This document shows positions 15,158 to 24,606 of a stretch of 64,000 nucleotides of DNA, in pieces (positions within the stretch are counted from its first letter, which is position 1; each line of letters opens with the position of its first letter). This DNA comes from Ruminococcus sp. (GTDB lineage Bacteria > Bacillota > Clostridia > Oscillospirales > Ruminococcaceae). The DNA is taken from contig JAJQCE010000010.1 in assembly GCA_021202895.1 (NCBI GenBank), positions 14,585-78,584 on the forward strand. The letters run 5' to 3'. The notes beneath the pieces were generated by a model. The model was not told the origin of the DNA and searched no databases. It worked only from the letters and a program-made list of their open reading frames with translations. Position numbers and translations under genes: made by a program.

Positions 15158-15186
15158 TTGACTTTTTGTTTTATATGTGGTATGAT
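15158..15186 (+). promoter_or_regulatory. Promoter of the trpB-like gene
   Basis: TTGACT (15158-15163), 17-base spacer, TATGAT (15181-15186). Confidence 0.7.
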
Positions 15187-15219
15187 TGACGTATAAAATT
15201 AACTCAAAGGAGATTCACT

Positions 15220-16587
15220 ATGGAACAGAAAATACCCTACAAAATTTATCTTGAGGAATCGGATATTCCTCGCCAGTGGTACAATATGCGTGCTGATATG
15301 AAAAATAAGCCTGCGCCGCTGCTCAATCCTGGAACTCTCCAGCCACTTTCGGCTGAGGAGCTTGCACCTGTGTTCTGCGAGGAGCTTGTGCAGCAGGAGC
15401 TTGACGATACCACACCGTATATTGATATTCCTGAAGAGATTTTAGGATTCTACAAAATGTACCGCCCATCGCCGCTCATGCGTGCATATCGTCTTGAGGA
15501 GGCACTTGGCACGCCTGCGAAAATTTATTACAAGTTTGAGGGGAACAACACCTCTGGAAGTCACAAGCTTAACAGTGCGATTGCACAGGCATATTATGCC
15601 AAAAAGCAGGGACTTATGGGAGTTACCACCGAAACGGGAGCAGGGCAGTGGGGAACTGCGCTTTCTATGGCTTGCGCTTATTTCGGACTTGACTGCAAGG
15701 TTTACATGGTTAAGGTTTCCTATGAGCAGAAGCCCTTCCGCCGTGAGGTTATGAGAACCTACGGAGCGTCTGTGACACCTTCGCCGTCAGACACCACCAA
15801 TGTTGGCCAAAAGATTTTAGCGGAGCATCCTAATACTACAGGAAGCTTAGGCTGTGCGATTTCTGAAGCTGTTGAGGTTGCTACGACTAATGAGGGTTAT
15901 CGCTATGTTTTAGGCTCGGTGCTTTCTCAGGTAGTGCTGCACCAGTCGGTAATCGGTCTTGAAACCAAGGCGGCGTTTGACAAAATTGGTCAGAAGCCTG
16001 ACATTATAATTGGCTGTGCAGGCGGCGGCTCTAATTTAGGCGGACTTATTGCTCCGTTCATGGGGCAAAAGCTAAGAGATGAAGCTGACTACAGAATTGT
16101 TGCGGTTGAGCCTGCGTCCTGTCCGAGCTTTACAAGAGGAAGGTACGCTTACGACTTCTGTGACACAGGTATGATTTGTCCGCTTGCAAAGATGTACACG
16201 TTAGGAAGCAGCTTTATTCCGTCTCCTAACCATGCGGGAGGACTTCGTTTCCACGGTATGAGTACAATCCTTTCTCAGCTTTACGACGACAAGCTGATGG
16301 AGGCTGTTGCGGTTGAGCAGACAAGTGTTTTCGACGCTGCGACGCAGTTTGCGAGAATTGAGGGTATTCTCCCTGCGCCTGAAAGCAGTCATGCTATCAG
16401 AGTTGCGATTGACGAGGCTTTGAAATGCAAGGAAACGGGCGAGGACAAGACGATTTTGTTCGGTCTTACTGGTACAGGCTACTTTGATATGGTGGCATAT
16501 GAAAAGTACAATGACGGAGTTATGGACGACTATATTCCTACTGACGAGGACTTAGCCCCTGGTTTTGCGGCTCTGCCAAAGGTGTGA
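15220..16587 (+). CDS. trpB2: TrpB2-type tryptophan synthase beta chain
   Basis: The 455-residue PLP enzyme carries the lysine segment GSHKLNSA, the substrate loop ETGAGQWG and the phosphate-binding CAGGGSNLGG. Its length and the N-terminal extension (IPRQWYNMRADM) mark it as TrpB2 rather than TrpB1 (about 400 residues). TrpB enzymes join indole and serine to give tryptophan; TrpB2 forms usually work without a tightly bound TrpA, and some are thought to salvage indole. No other trp gene is nearby, and the gene has its own promoter and terminator. Confidence 0.9.
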   Translation: MEQKIPYKIYLEESDIPRQWYNMRADMKNKPAPLLNPGTLQPLSAEELAPVFCEELVQQELDDTTPYIDIPEEILGFYKMYRPSPLMRAYRLEEALGTPAKIYYKFEGNNTSGSHKLNSAIAQAYYAKKQGLMGVTTETGAGQWGTALSMACAYFGLDCKVYMVKVSYEQKPFRREVMRTYGASVTPSPSDTTNVGQKILAEHPNTTGSLGCAISEAVEVATTNEGYRYVLGSVLSQVVLHQSVIGLETKAAFDKIGQKPDIIIGCAGGGSNLGGLIAPFMGQKLRDEADYRIVAVEPASCPSFTRGRYAYDFCDTGMICPLAKMYTLGSSFIPSPNHAGGLRFHGMSTILSQLYDDKLMEAVAVEQTSVFDAATQFARIEGILPAPESSHAIRVAIDEALKCKETGEDKTILFGLTGTGYFDMVAYEKYNDGVMDDYIPTDEDLAPGFAALPKV

Positions 16588-16600
16588 AAATAATGACTTC

Positions 16601-16634
16601 AAAAGTGCTTTCGGTTTCGGGAGCACTTTTTTGT
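16601..16634 (+). terminator. Terminator after trpB2
   Basis: AAAAGTGCT (16601-16609) / AGCACTTTT (16622-16630) followed by TTTG. Confidence 0.85.
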
Positions 16635-16645
16635 TTGTGACGCAC

Positions 16646-16673
16646 TTGACAAAATTTTTTTGTGTGGTATAAT
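16646..16673 (+). promoter_or_regulatory. Promoter of addB
   Basis: TTGACA (16646-16651), 16-base spacer, TATAAT (16668-16673). Confidence 0.75.
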
Positions 16674-16732
16674 AAAATTGAAAGCAGATTGTTTTTTCGA
16701 TTGAAAACGAAATCGGCAGGGGGAGTGAAAAT

Positions 16733-19700
16733 ATGCCTGAAATTATAGTTGGAGCGGCGCACAGCAGCCGTGATGATATTTTAGTTGACAGAATAATCAA
16801 TGCGGCTCAGCAGGGAAATGCGCTCGTTATAGTTCCAGACCAATATTCCTTTGAAACTGACAGCCGTTTGTACGCTTCATTGGGAGCGGCACTTTTTAAC
16901 AGAATAGAAACCGCAGGAATTTCAGCACTTTGTGAAAACATCTGCCGCTCGCTCGGCGGAAATAATCGTGCCAGTGCTGATGAAAATTCACAGCTTATCG
17001 CTATGTACCGTGCGCAGTCAAGGCTTAGAAACAAGGGCGGCATGACATTTTATAAAAAGTCCCTGCTATGTCCAGCGTTTGTTTCAGATTGTTTGACGCT
17101 GATTTCACAGCTTGTGAAGGCAGATGCGTCGCCTGAAACGCTTCGTGCGGCGGCTGAACGTTCAAATAATGTATCTTTAAAGCTATTTGACATCGCCGCA
17201 ATTTATCAGGCGTACAGTGAAGAGCTTGAAAAAATGCAGCTTGAAGAAACGCTTTCGCAGAATTTGCAGGCGGCAAGGCTTGCGCTTGAGCTTGATTTTT
17301 TTAGCGGTAAAAGAGTGTTCTTTGACGGCTTTACAAGCTTGTCCGCCGATGAGCTGGAGCTTGTAAAGGCTGCTGTAAAATCTGCGAAAAGCGTGGTATT
17401 TTCGCTTGTTTTTGACGAGTGCAGTGGTGAAAATCCATTTGCTCAGACGCAAAAGCTTTTAGACAGAATCAAGCGTATTTCACAGGATTTCGGCAGGGAA
17501 GTGAGGATAACCCATGCAGACGGCTGTTATCAGACACCGCCTCTTGAGCATATCAACCGCTCATATTTTTCCTATAATCCTAGTGCTGTAGGCTCTGATG
17601 GATTAGTTAAAACAATTGCCACAGATGATATTTATATCGAGAGTGATTATGTCTGCTCGGAAATTTTGCGGCTTGTGCGTGAGGAGGGTATGTCGTTTAA
17701 CGATATTGCCGTTATTTGCGGCAATTTTGAGGACTGTTCAAGGGTGCTTTCCTCATCTGCTCAAAGGTATGATATACCGTACTATGTGGACAAAATCGAC
17801 ACCGCTTTAAATTCTGTTCCTGCAAAGTATCTTACAGCTGTGCTTGACGCTGTGATGACAAAAAAGTATAGGACAGAAAATATTTTAAGAATAGTCAAAT
17901 CTCCACTTTCACCGTTCTTTGATTATGATGCCTGCGATCTGGAGGAATTTTGCATCAAGTGGAATGTTGAGGGGGATATGTGGAAATCTCCCTTTGACAA
18001 AATTTCTGAGAACAAACGTTTGGAGATGACGAGAAAGAGGATAATTGACCCTTTGGAGCGTTTCAGACAGCGCAGTGATAAAGCGAACGCAGACGAGCTT
18101 TGCGAAGCGCTTTTTGAGCTTTTGGACGAGCTTGAAATGTCGGAGCAGATTTATTCTGCTGTTAAAATTGCTTCTCTTGACAATGAAACTGATTATGAAA
18201 TTACACGCAGCTTTAAGCAGGTATGGCTCGGTTTTGTGGGGGCGGTTAAAAGCATATATGAAAATATGAAAGGCTCTCTGTTGTCACTTCGTTCGTTTTC
18301 AGAGCTTTTGGGGCTTATGCTCAGTGAAATAAAAATTTCCTCGCCGCCGCAGAAGAGCGATTGCGTTCGTTTTGCGCAGGCGGGCAGATCAAGGCTTTAC
18401 GGTGTAAAAGCACTGTTCATTATGCAGGCTAACGATGGAGTTTTTCCGCAGGATATAAAAAGCTCCTCTGTTTTAAGCGAGGAGGATATTTCTGTGCTGT
18501 CTGCATCTGGAATTGAGCTTGAAATTTCTGCTTTGAATCAGCTTGACGAGGAGCGTAATAATATTTACTCTGCAATAACAGTGCCGACTGAGCGGCTTTA
18601 TGTAAGCTATGAAATTTCCGACCGCAGCGGTTCTGCAAGCTCGCCCTCACAGCTTCCGATAACTGTGTGCAAATTGTTTTCGGATAATGTTTTTGTTGAA
18701 GCGTCAAAGCTTGACGAGGAATTTTTCAGTTCATCTTTTCGCACAGCATTTTACAATTATCTTGAGCATTCAAGGGACAAAACGCAGTCAACTGCAAATT
18801 TACGTGCGGCTTTGGAAAGCTCGGACGAGTATTCGGCAAGGCTTGAGTTTATAAACGAGTGCGTTAAACAAACTAGTGACAGGCTTGAAGCTGCGACGGC
18901 AAAAAAGCTGTTTTTTCCGCAGGAGCTTAATTTGTCCGCCACAAGAGTTTCGGATTTTTACAATTGTCCCTTTTACTATTTTTGCAGGCACGGACTTAAG
19001 CTTTATCCGACCCAGAGCGTTGAAATTGATTCGAGGTATACTGGAAATATAGCGCACAAGTGCCTTGAAAGAGTTATGAGCGTTGAAGTGGACGGCGAGA
19101 GAGTATATGACGCAGACTTTACGAAAAAAACAAACGAGCAGCTTTTTAAAATGATAAACGATTGCGCAGATGAATATGTTAAAAATGAGATGGGCGGCGA
19201 TTTTGGAAAAAATTCTGGTTTTGGACTTACTCTTGAGCGGTTGAAAAAATCTATTCTTAACATGGCGATAAATTTCAGAGAGGAAATGAAAGATTCGCTT
19301 TTTCTGCCTATGGCGTTTGAATATGATCTGCATGATAAGGACGGCAAGCCTGTTATAAGCGTTGAGCTTGACGATGTTAAAATAAACATTCACGGAATTA
19401 TAGACCGTGCGGACATTTACAAAACCGAGTACGGAAGCTGGCTCAGAATTGTTGATTACAAAACTGGAAGGCAGACCTTTGATGAGGCGGAAATTTACCA
19501 TGGGCTTGATTTGCAGATGCTGATCTATCTTTTAGCGGCGGTAAAAAGCGGGCTTGGCAGGGAGCAAAGTCTTGATCCTGCGGGAATAATGTATTCGCAT
19601 ATTAAATATGTTGCGCCTGTTCTTACGGTTGAAGAAGCAAGGAGGCTTGAGGAAAGCGGAGAGCTTGAGCAGCGAATGGAAATTGAGCGTGCTAAAAGCT

Positions 19701-20089
19701 ACAAGCCTGACGGCGAGATGCTGGGAGAGGAAATTTTCCGTGGACTTAACAAAAGCCACGAGGGCGTTTACACGATATTTAAATTTAAAAAGGACGGTGA
19801 GCTTCACGGCAACTCGGTCAAGCCTATTTCCAAAGAAAAGCTGGAGGCTATGGAGCTTTTCGCACTCGAAAAGCTTGCCGATATGGCAAATCGGCTTTCA
19901 CAGGGAGATATAGCGGCGGATCCAATTATGTCAAACGATGTGATAAGATGTACATACTGCGAATACAAGGGAATGTGCAAAAATCCAAATCCTTTAAACC
20001 CTCGCACAGTCAGCGGGGACGACAAGGAGCTTTTAGATGAGGAGCTTGAAAAAATAGCAGAGGATAAAAAAATGCACCCTAGTATGTAA
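16733..20089 (+). CDS. addB: AddB, nuclease subunit of the AddAB recombination enzyme
   Basis: AddAB processes double-strand DNA ends for recombination. This 1118-residue protein is close to the usual AddB length. The C-terminal nuclease has YTGNIAHKCLE, DRADIYK, VDYKTG and the Fe-S cysteines: one in NCPFYYF near residue 745 and three in CTYCEYKGMC near the end. The N-terminus lacks the GRAGSGKT Walker A of typical AddB; the equivalent stretch reads VGAAHSSRDD. No addA follows; a terminator overlaps the stop codon. GGGGGAGTG supports the ATG at 16733. Confidence 0.9.
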   Translation: MPEIIVGAAHSSRDDILVDRIINAAQQGNALVIVPDQYSFETDSRLYASLGAALFNRIETAGISALCENICRSLGGNNRASADENSQLIAMYRAQSRLRNKGGMTFYKKSLLCPAFVSDCLTLISQLVKADASPETLRAAAERSNNVSLKLFDIAAIYQAYSEELEKMQLEETLSQNLQAARLALELDFFSGKRVFFDGFTSLSADELELVKAAVKSAKSVVFSLVFDECSGENPFAQTQKLLDRIKRISQDFGREVRITHADGCYQTPPLEHINRSYFSYNPSAVGSDGLVKTIATDDIYIESDYVCSEILRLVREEGMSFNDIAVICGNFEDCSRVLSSSAQRYDIPYYVDKIDTALNSVPAKYLTAVLDAVMTKKYRTENILRIVKSPLSPFFDYDACDLEEFCIKWNVEGDMWKSPFDKISENKRLEMTRKRIIDPLERFRQRSDKANADELCEALFELLDELEMSEQIYSAVKIASLDNETDYEITRSFKQVWLGFVGAVKSIYENMKGSLLSLRSFSELLGLMLSEIKISSPPQKSDCVRFAQAGRSRLYGVKALFIMQANDGVFPQDIKSSSVLSEEDISVLSASGIELEISALNQLDEERNNIYSAITVPTERLYVSYEISDRSGSASSPSQLPITVCKLFSDNVFVEASKLDEEFFSSSFRTAFYNYLEHSRDKTQSTANLRAALESSDEYSARLEFINECVKQTSDRLEAATAKKLFFPQELNLSATRVSDFYNCPFYYFCRHGLKLYPTQSVEIDSRYTGNIAHKCLERVMSVEVDGERVYDADFTKKTNEQLFKMINDCADEYVKNEMGGDFGKNSGFGLTLERLKKSILNMAINFREEMKDSLFLPMAFEYDLHDKDGKPVISVELDDVKINIHGIIDRADIYKTEYGSWLRIVDYKTGRQTFDEAEIYHGLDLQMLIYLLAAVKSGLGREQSLDPAGIMYSHIKYVAPVLTVEEARRLEESGELEQRMEIERAKSYKPDGEMLGEEIFRGLNKSHEGVYTIFKFKKDGELHGNSVKPISKEKLEAMELFALEKLADMANRLSQGDIAADPIMSNDVIRCTYCEYKGMCKNPNPLNPRTVSGDDKELLDEELEKIAEDKKMHPSM

Positions 20090-20097
20090 GGGTGCAT
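20072..20097. terminator. Terminator hairpin overlapping the addB stop codon
   Basis: ATGCACCCT (20072-20080) / AGGGTGCAT (20089-20097). The TAA at 20087-20089 is inside the hairpin. A-rich and T-rich flanks could let it serve the converging gene too. Confidence 0.8.
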
Positions 20098-20104
20098 TCA
20101 TATT

Positions 20105-21652
20105 TTAATAGTACATTACGACTGGTGTGTCATAGGCGACCTCTTCGTAAATGAACTTTGCGTCTTCAAGCGTCATGTTAATACAGCCGTGAGAGCCGTT
20201 GTATTTATAAATAGTCCCTCCGAATGCAGTTCTTGAAGTAGTGTCGTGAAGTCCGATTCCAACAATTGCAACTCTTGTCCAGTAGTTGCAGGTGGTGTCC
20301 CATGTTTCGCCGTCTGCGTTGGTATCGTTCATTCTGTAATTTGTAGCCTTGTACCAGACCTTGTAAACTCCCGGCAGAGTGGTTCTTGCTTCTGAAGTGG
20401 TCTGTCCTGAAACTATATAGCCTGTGCGAATCATTTCGCCGTCCTCATAGTACCAGAAGGTTTGTGCGGTCAGGTCGATTTCTACATATGTATCTCCAAT
20501 ATCATCATCAGTACTTCTTGCGGATTCAAGTCCTGTGAAAACATATCCGCCTGTTTCGTAGTAAATAGGTTCAATATCAGTTGTTTCTCCCGCTTCGATC
20601 AGCTCTACAAGCTGATTGCAGCATTCCTCCTGATCAAGCCACCAGCCGTATTTAGCGTCATCACTTGTCGGAACGGTGATTTCACCCTGAAGCGTTGCGG
20701 TAAATTTACGCTCGGTGTTATAGGTGTCGTACTTTTCGGCAAGCTCTTCAATATAGCTCATGCAGGCATCGCTGTCAACGGTGTATGTGCCGTCACGGGA
20801 AACCTTAACCATTTTGCAGAGCTTTTTACCTGTGAGCGTTTCTGTGGTATAGTCAAAGTCGTAGTTAAGCTCGGTGTTCCACAGAGCATTGAGCGTTTCA
20901 ACCTTAGCTTCTAAGTCTGCCGAAACTGTTTCAGGCTCGGTATAGGCATCTGAATCAAGCGCATCAATTGAATAAACAGCATTGTCAAGATTTTCAGCGA
21001 TATATGCTTTTAATATGTCAATATCAAAAACATCGCCCTGAACCTCTTCTGCAATGTAGTAGCTGTCATCATCAGATTTTATTTTAGCATCTTGATTTTC
21101 CTCACTTCCCCAGTCGGTGGAATCTATCAAAGAATCAAGCTTGTCAGAATCATATGAGGCTACGTCTGTAAAGGTGTAATTCGTGTCCTTAAGCAGGCAG
21201 GCAAACCAGCTTTTTCTGTCAATGTCGTTGTAAATCTGCGCAATATCCTCGTCAAAGCTGTAGCTGTAGTTTATATCGTCAAGCGCAAGCTCTACTGTTT
21301 CGCCGTTAGGACGAGTTACCACGAAGGAATCAGGGATTTCCTCGTGAACAAAAAGTGCAGTAGCGCTGTCAAGCGTTTTTCCGCTGACATTCACTCCGTT
21401 TATGTAGGTGTTTGCGGTAAATTTGTCTTTGTAATAGCTATAGCCTACAAAATAGATTATAATCAAAGCAATTACAACCACGAGCAGTATTATCAGCAAA
21501 ACAAACGGCAGCTTTGAGGATTTTCTTTTCCTGCTTTTTGAGCGGCTTGGACTGCTCGAACGGCTTCGGTTCGCACTTTTTTGTGCAGGCACTGTTGATG
21601 CGAATGATATGTCAGGCATTTGTCGTCTTTCGGTCCCTTCTCTTGAAGGCAT
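20105..21652 (-). CDS. L,D-transpeptidase (YkuD) with peptidoglycan-binding domains
   Basis: The 515-residue protein has a Ser/Arg/Lys-rich cytoplasmic N-terminus, one membrane helix (about residues 48-70) and a large extracellular part. This part contains two VanW-type (PG_binding_4) repeats and a C-terminal YkuD catalytic domain with the His/Cys motif GSHGCINM near the end. YkuD enzymes form 3-3 crosslinks in peptidoglycan and are insensitive to most beta-lactams. AGAAAGGGAAG precedes the ATG at 21652. Confidence 0.9.
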   Translation of the reverse strand: MPSREGTERRQMPDISFASTVPAQKSANRSRSSSPSRSKSRKRKSSKLPFVLLIILLVVVIALIIIYFVGYSYYKDKFTANTYINGVNVSGKTLDSATALFVHEEIPDSFVVTRPNGETVELALDDINYSYSFDEDIAQIYNDIDRKSWFACLLKDTNYTFTDVASYDSDKLDSLIDSTDWGSEENQDAKIKSDDDSYYIAEEVQGDVFDIDILKAYIAENLDNAVYSIDALDSDAYTEPETVSADLEAKVETLNALWNTELNYDFDYTTETLTGKKLCKMVKVSRDGTYTVDSDACMSYIEELAEKYDTYNTERKFTATLQGEITVPTSDDAKYGWWLDQEECCNQLVELIEAGETTDIEPIYYETGGYVFTGLESARSTDDDIGDTYVEIDLTAQTFWYYEDGEMIRTGYIVSGQTTSEARTTLPGVYKVWYKATNYRMNDTNADGETWDTTCNYWTRVAIVGIGLHDTTSRTAFGGTIYKYNGSHGCINMTLEDAKFIYEEVAYDTPVVMYY

Positions 21653-21734
21653 AATTCACACTTCCCTTTCTGTTAAAAGTCAATTGGTTTTATTATCTTT
21701 TTCATACTGTGTCAAAAGCTGTTGAGTATATATC

Positions 21735-21752
21735 TGTACAATTATCAGTACA
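21735..21752. promoter_or_regulatory. Putative operator TGTAC-N8-GTACA, copy 1
   Basis: TGTAC (21735-21739), 8 bases, GTACA (21748-21752), just downstream of the -10 box of the L,D-transpeptidase promoter. The same pattern recurs upstream of birA at 30747. Confidence 0.45.
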
Positions 21753-21757
21753 ATAAT

Positions 21758-21786
21758 ATTATAGCATATAATTTTTAAAATTGCAA
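21758..21786 (-). promoter_or_regulatory. Promoter of the L,D-transpeptidase gene
   Basis: Minus strand TTGCAA (21786-21781), 17-base spacer, TATAAT (21763-21758). Confidence 0.7.
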
Positions 21787-21877
21787 GAGGATTGATGATA
21801 TTTCTAATAATTGTAATATCTCTGTAAGAAACCTTGACGCAAAATTAAAACTGTAATATATTGTAATGCGCCTGTAA

Positions 21878-21906
21878 TTGATAAATTAAGAATTTTACTG
21901 TATAAT
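21878..21906 (+). promoter_or_regulatory. Promoter of the cytidylate kinase-like gene
   Basis: TTGATA (21878-21883), 17-base spacer, TATAAT (21901-21906). Confidence 0.7.
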
Positions 21907-21999
21907 AAAATAGTAGGATAATTTATTGTTTCTTTAGTGTGCAAAGAGTTATTCTTACCGAGTTTATTTGTGATGATTTGGAGAAAGGAGCGGACAAGT

Positions 22000-22599
22000 A
22001 TGGCTAAAATAAGAGCAGTCGCAATTGAAAGACAGTATTGCAGCGGAGGAAGAGAAATTGCAAAGCTTGCGGCGGAGCAGCTTGGAATTGTCTGCTATGA
22101 CAAGGAGCTAGCACAGCTCACCGCTGAAAGGCTCGGCGTTACATATGAGGAAATTACAAAATACGAGGAAACGCTGATAAACACCTTTCTTTCTCCCATT
22201 TCATTCAAAAGCGGAATCGACCGCAAGCAGAACATGAGCGAGATTGTTTTTGAGGTTCAGGCGGATATTATAACTAACCTTGTAAAAAAAGAGCCTTGCG
22301 TAATAGTCGGACGCTGTGCTGACTTTATATTGAAAAACAACGTTCCGACACTTTCGGTTTTTGTCTGTTCGGGTATAGAAAACCGTATGCAGCACGCTAT
22401 GGACTGTCACGGGATTGAGTACGAAAGCTTGCAGACTACGCTGAAAAAAATGGATAAGAAGCGTTCGGATTATTACAAGCTGAACACTCAAAAGACGTGG
22501 GACTCGATGCTTAGCTACGATTTGTGTCTTAACAGCGGCAGGCTTGGATTTGAGGGCGCCGCAAGGATTATAGCGGAGATTGTCAGCAACAGCAAATAG
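22000..22599 (+). CDS. Cytidylate kinase-like family protein
   Basis: The ATG at 22000 follows AAAGGAG at 21984-21990; in-frame codons further up lack a site. The 199-residue protein starts AVAIERQYCSGGREIAKLAAEQLG, a P-loop-like segment typical of the cytidylate kinase-like family, and has VIVGRCADFIL and a DYYKLNTQKTW segment. Related proteins are predicted nucleoside-monophosphate kinases, but their substrate is unproven and this one is not the canonical Cmk. It is a single-gene unit. Confidence 0.75.
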   Translation: MAKIRAVAIERQYCSGGREIAKLAAEQLGIVCYDKELAQLTAERLGVTYEEITKYEETLINTFLSPISFKSGIDRKQNMSEIVFEVQADIITNLVKKEPCVIVGRCADFILKNNVPTLSVFVCSGIENRMQHAMDCHGIEYESLQTTLKKMDKKRSDYYKLNTQKTWDSMLSYDLCLNSGRLGFEGAARIIAEIVSNSK

Positions 22600-22733
22600 T
22601 TTAAAAATTATAGATTCGGGAGCTGAAACTTAAGCTCTCGAATTTTTGCTGTGAATTTTTTTGCGTAAAAAGCGATTTTTATGAAAATAAATAAAAAAAT
22701 TCTAAACTTGTTATAAATTCTTGTTGATGACTA

Positions 22734-22762
22734 TTGAAAAATATAGAGAAATAATGTATAAT
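22734..22762 (+). promoter_or_regulatory. Promoter of galK
   Basis: TTGAAA (22734-22739), 17-base spacer, TATAAT (22757-22762). Confidence 0.7.
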
Positions 22763-22795
22763 TATATATACCAACTGTACACGGAGGTAAAAGTA

Positions 22796-24028
22796 ATGAT
22801 ACATTCTTTAAAGGAAATATATGGAGAACAGGCTTCGGCTCAAGAGCAGCGCTATCATGAGGCGGCGGCAGAGTTTGAAGCTATGTTCGGCACAAAGCCG
22901 CAGAGGTTTTTTTCAGCTCCGGGAAGAACCGAAATCGGCGGAAATCACACAGACCATAACAACGGCTGTGTTCTTGCGGCAGGAGTTTCGCTTGATGTTA
23001 TTGCCGCTGTGATTCCTACAGATGATGGAATTGTCAGAATTAAATCTCAGGGCTTTCCTATGGATACTGTAGATTCAACAGATTATGAAATAAAGCTTGA
23101 GGAGGAGAATACCTCCGCCGCACTTATAAGAGGCGTGCTTGCAGGAATGAAGCGTCGTGGGTACAATACGGGCGGCTTTACGGCTTATACTACCTCTAAT
23201 GTACTTAAAGGCTCGGGTCTTTCGTCTTCGGCGGCATTTGAGGTGCTTGTTGGAACGATTTTGAGTGGGCTTTACAATGATTTTGCGGTTTCTCCTGTTG
23301 AAATTGCGCAAATTTCACAGTTTGCTGAAAATATCTACTTTGGCAAGCCGTCCGGACTTATGGATCAGATGGCGTCCTCAGTGGGGAGCTTTATAACAAT
23401 TGATTTTGCAGATCCTGCAAATCCTGTGATTGAAGCTATTGATTTTGATTTTGAAGCAAGCGGTCACAAGCTCTGTATTGTTGACACAAAGGGAAATCAT
23501 GCGGACTTGACGCCTGAATATGCTGCGATTCCGAATGAGATGAAGCAGATAGCTCAATTCTTTGACAGCGACGTTCTCAGGAACGTAAAGCGTGAGGAGA
23601 TAATTGCTAATATTTCCTTGATTCGTGAGAAATTCGGCGACAGAGCGCTGCTGCGCGCACTTCACTTTTTCGGCGACAGCGAGCGGGTCGGCAAAGAAGC
23701 GGCGGCTCTTAAATCACACGATTTCAAGCGGTTTTTGTCGCTTGTTAATGAGTCGGGAGATTCGTCCTTTAAGTATTTGCAAAATATATATTCAACTTCA
23801 AATCCGACTGAGCAGGGGCTTTCACTTGCACTTTTCTTAGCCAGTGATATTCTTAACGGAGAGGGTGCCTGTCGTGTGCATGGCGGCGGTTTTGCGGGAA
23901 CGATTCAGGCTTTTGTACCTGAATACAAGCTCTTAGAATTTAAAAGACGCATGGAGAGAGTTTTTGGCAAGGAAAGCTGCTATGTGCTTTCGATAAGACC
24001 TTTCGGCGGAACTGAGGTAATGCTCTGA
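22796..24028 (+). CDS. galK: Galactokinase
   Basis: Galactokinase phosphorylates galactose in the Leloir pathway. The 410-residue protein shows the GHMP kinase motifs: PGRTEIGGNHTDHNNG near residue 41, KGSGLSSSAAFE near 128, GLMDQMAS, and GGGFAGT near 362. The first motif and NHTDHNNG are specific to galactokinases, with Thr where many enzymes have Glu (GEHTDYN/GNHTDHN). ACGGAGG at 22781 supports the ATG at 22796 over an in-frame start at 22721. The stop overlaps the next ATG by one base. Confidence 0.92.
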   Translation: MIHSLKEIYGEQASAQEQRYHEAAAEFEAMFGTKPQRFFSAPGRTEIGGNHTDHNNGCVLAAGVSLDVIAAVIPTDDGIVRIKSQGFPMDTVDSTDYEIKLEEENTSAALIRGVLAGMKRRGYNTGGFTAYTTSNVLKGSGLSSSAAFEVLVGTILSGLYNDFAVSPVEIAQISQFAENIYFGKPSGLMDQMASSVGSFITIDFADPANPVIEAIDFDFEASGHKLCIVDTKGNHADLTPEYAAIPNEMKQIAQFFDSDVLRNVKREEIIANISLIREKFGDRALLRALHFFGDSERVGKEAAALKSHDFKRFLSLVNESGDSSFKYLQNIYSTSNPTEQGLSLALFLASDILNGEGACRVHGGGFAGTIQAFVPEYKLLEFKRRMERVFGKESCYVLSIRPFGGTEVML

Positions 24029-24600
24029 TGGTTAGGATTGACAAGGAAGCAATAGCTAAAGCTATGCAAAAGCGTGTCAAAACAAGAGTTGCGCTTAGAA
24101 AAACAGCCTGCGGCAGGGTGCTTATTGATACGTTTCCGTTTTCGGTGGGAGTTGAAAGCGATGGTGCGGCGTCAGACAGAGGCTTGGTTTTCACCATATC
24201 AGGTGATGCAGTTAATGACGGAAGCTTTTCTATTGATATGCTTGAAATCACTTACCCTTGTGCGGATAAGGTTAAGTCTGTCAAGCGAAAGCCTGAACTG
24301 TACAAAAAAAAGGACGGTAAGCTTGTCATCAGATGTATTTTGACTGAAATAAACATACCTGAATGTTCAGACGGCACTTCATCAGACCGTGAACAGCTGT
24401 TCATGGATTCTTTAAACAGTCAGATTGTTTTTCGTTTCACTCCTCATTATAACGGTAAAGAGGAAAGCGAGCTTATGCTCAATATTTATCCGCTTGCGAA
24501 CCCGATTGAGGGAACTGTTACAGAGTGGCTTGACGCTACATCGGACAAGGATTTCTTCGAGCATGGCGGACTTGCTAAAATTATGGCAAAGGAAAAGTAA
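24028..24600 (+). CDS. Hypothetical protein, 190 aa, coupled to galK and trmB
   Basis: The ATG overlaps the galK stop (TGATG), so translation is probably coupled. The protein is soluble, with no signal peptide or membrane segment. The middle is beta-rich, and the C-terminal third carries the motif DATSDKDFFEHGGLAKIMAKEK. I do not recognise a family. Its position between galK and trmB does not suggest a role. Confidence 0.7.
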   Translation: MVRIDKEAIAKAMQKRVKTRVALRKTACGRVLIDTFPFSVGVESDGAASDRGLVFTISGDAVNDGSFSIDMLEITYPCADKVKSVKRKPELYKKKDGKLVIRCILTEINIPECSDGTSSDREQLFMDSLNSQIVFRFTPHYNGKEESELMLNIYPLANPIEGTVTEWLDATSDKDFFEHGGLAKIMAKEK

Positions 24601-24606
24601 AAGCAT

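Noticed and set aside
18800-19501. Antisense frame of 233 codons inside addB
   Set aside because: Composition is typical of an opposite-strand shadow, and the addB frame carries all conserved motifs.
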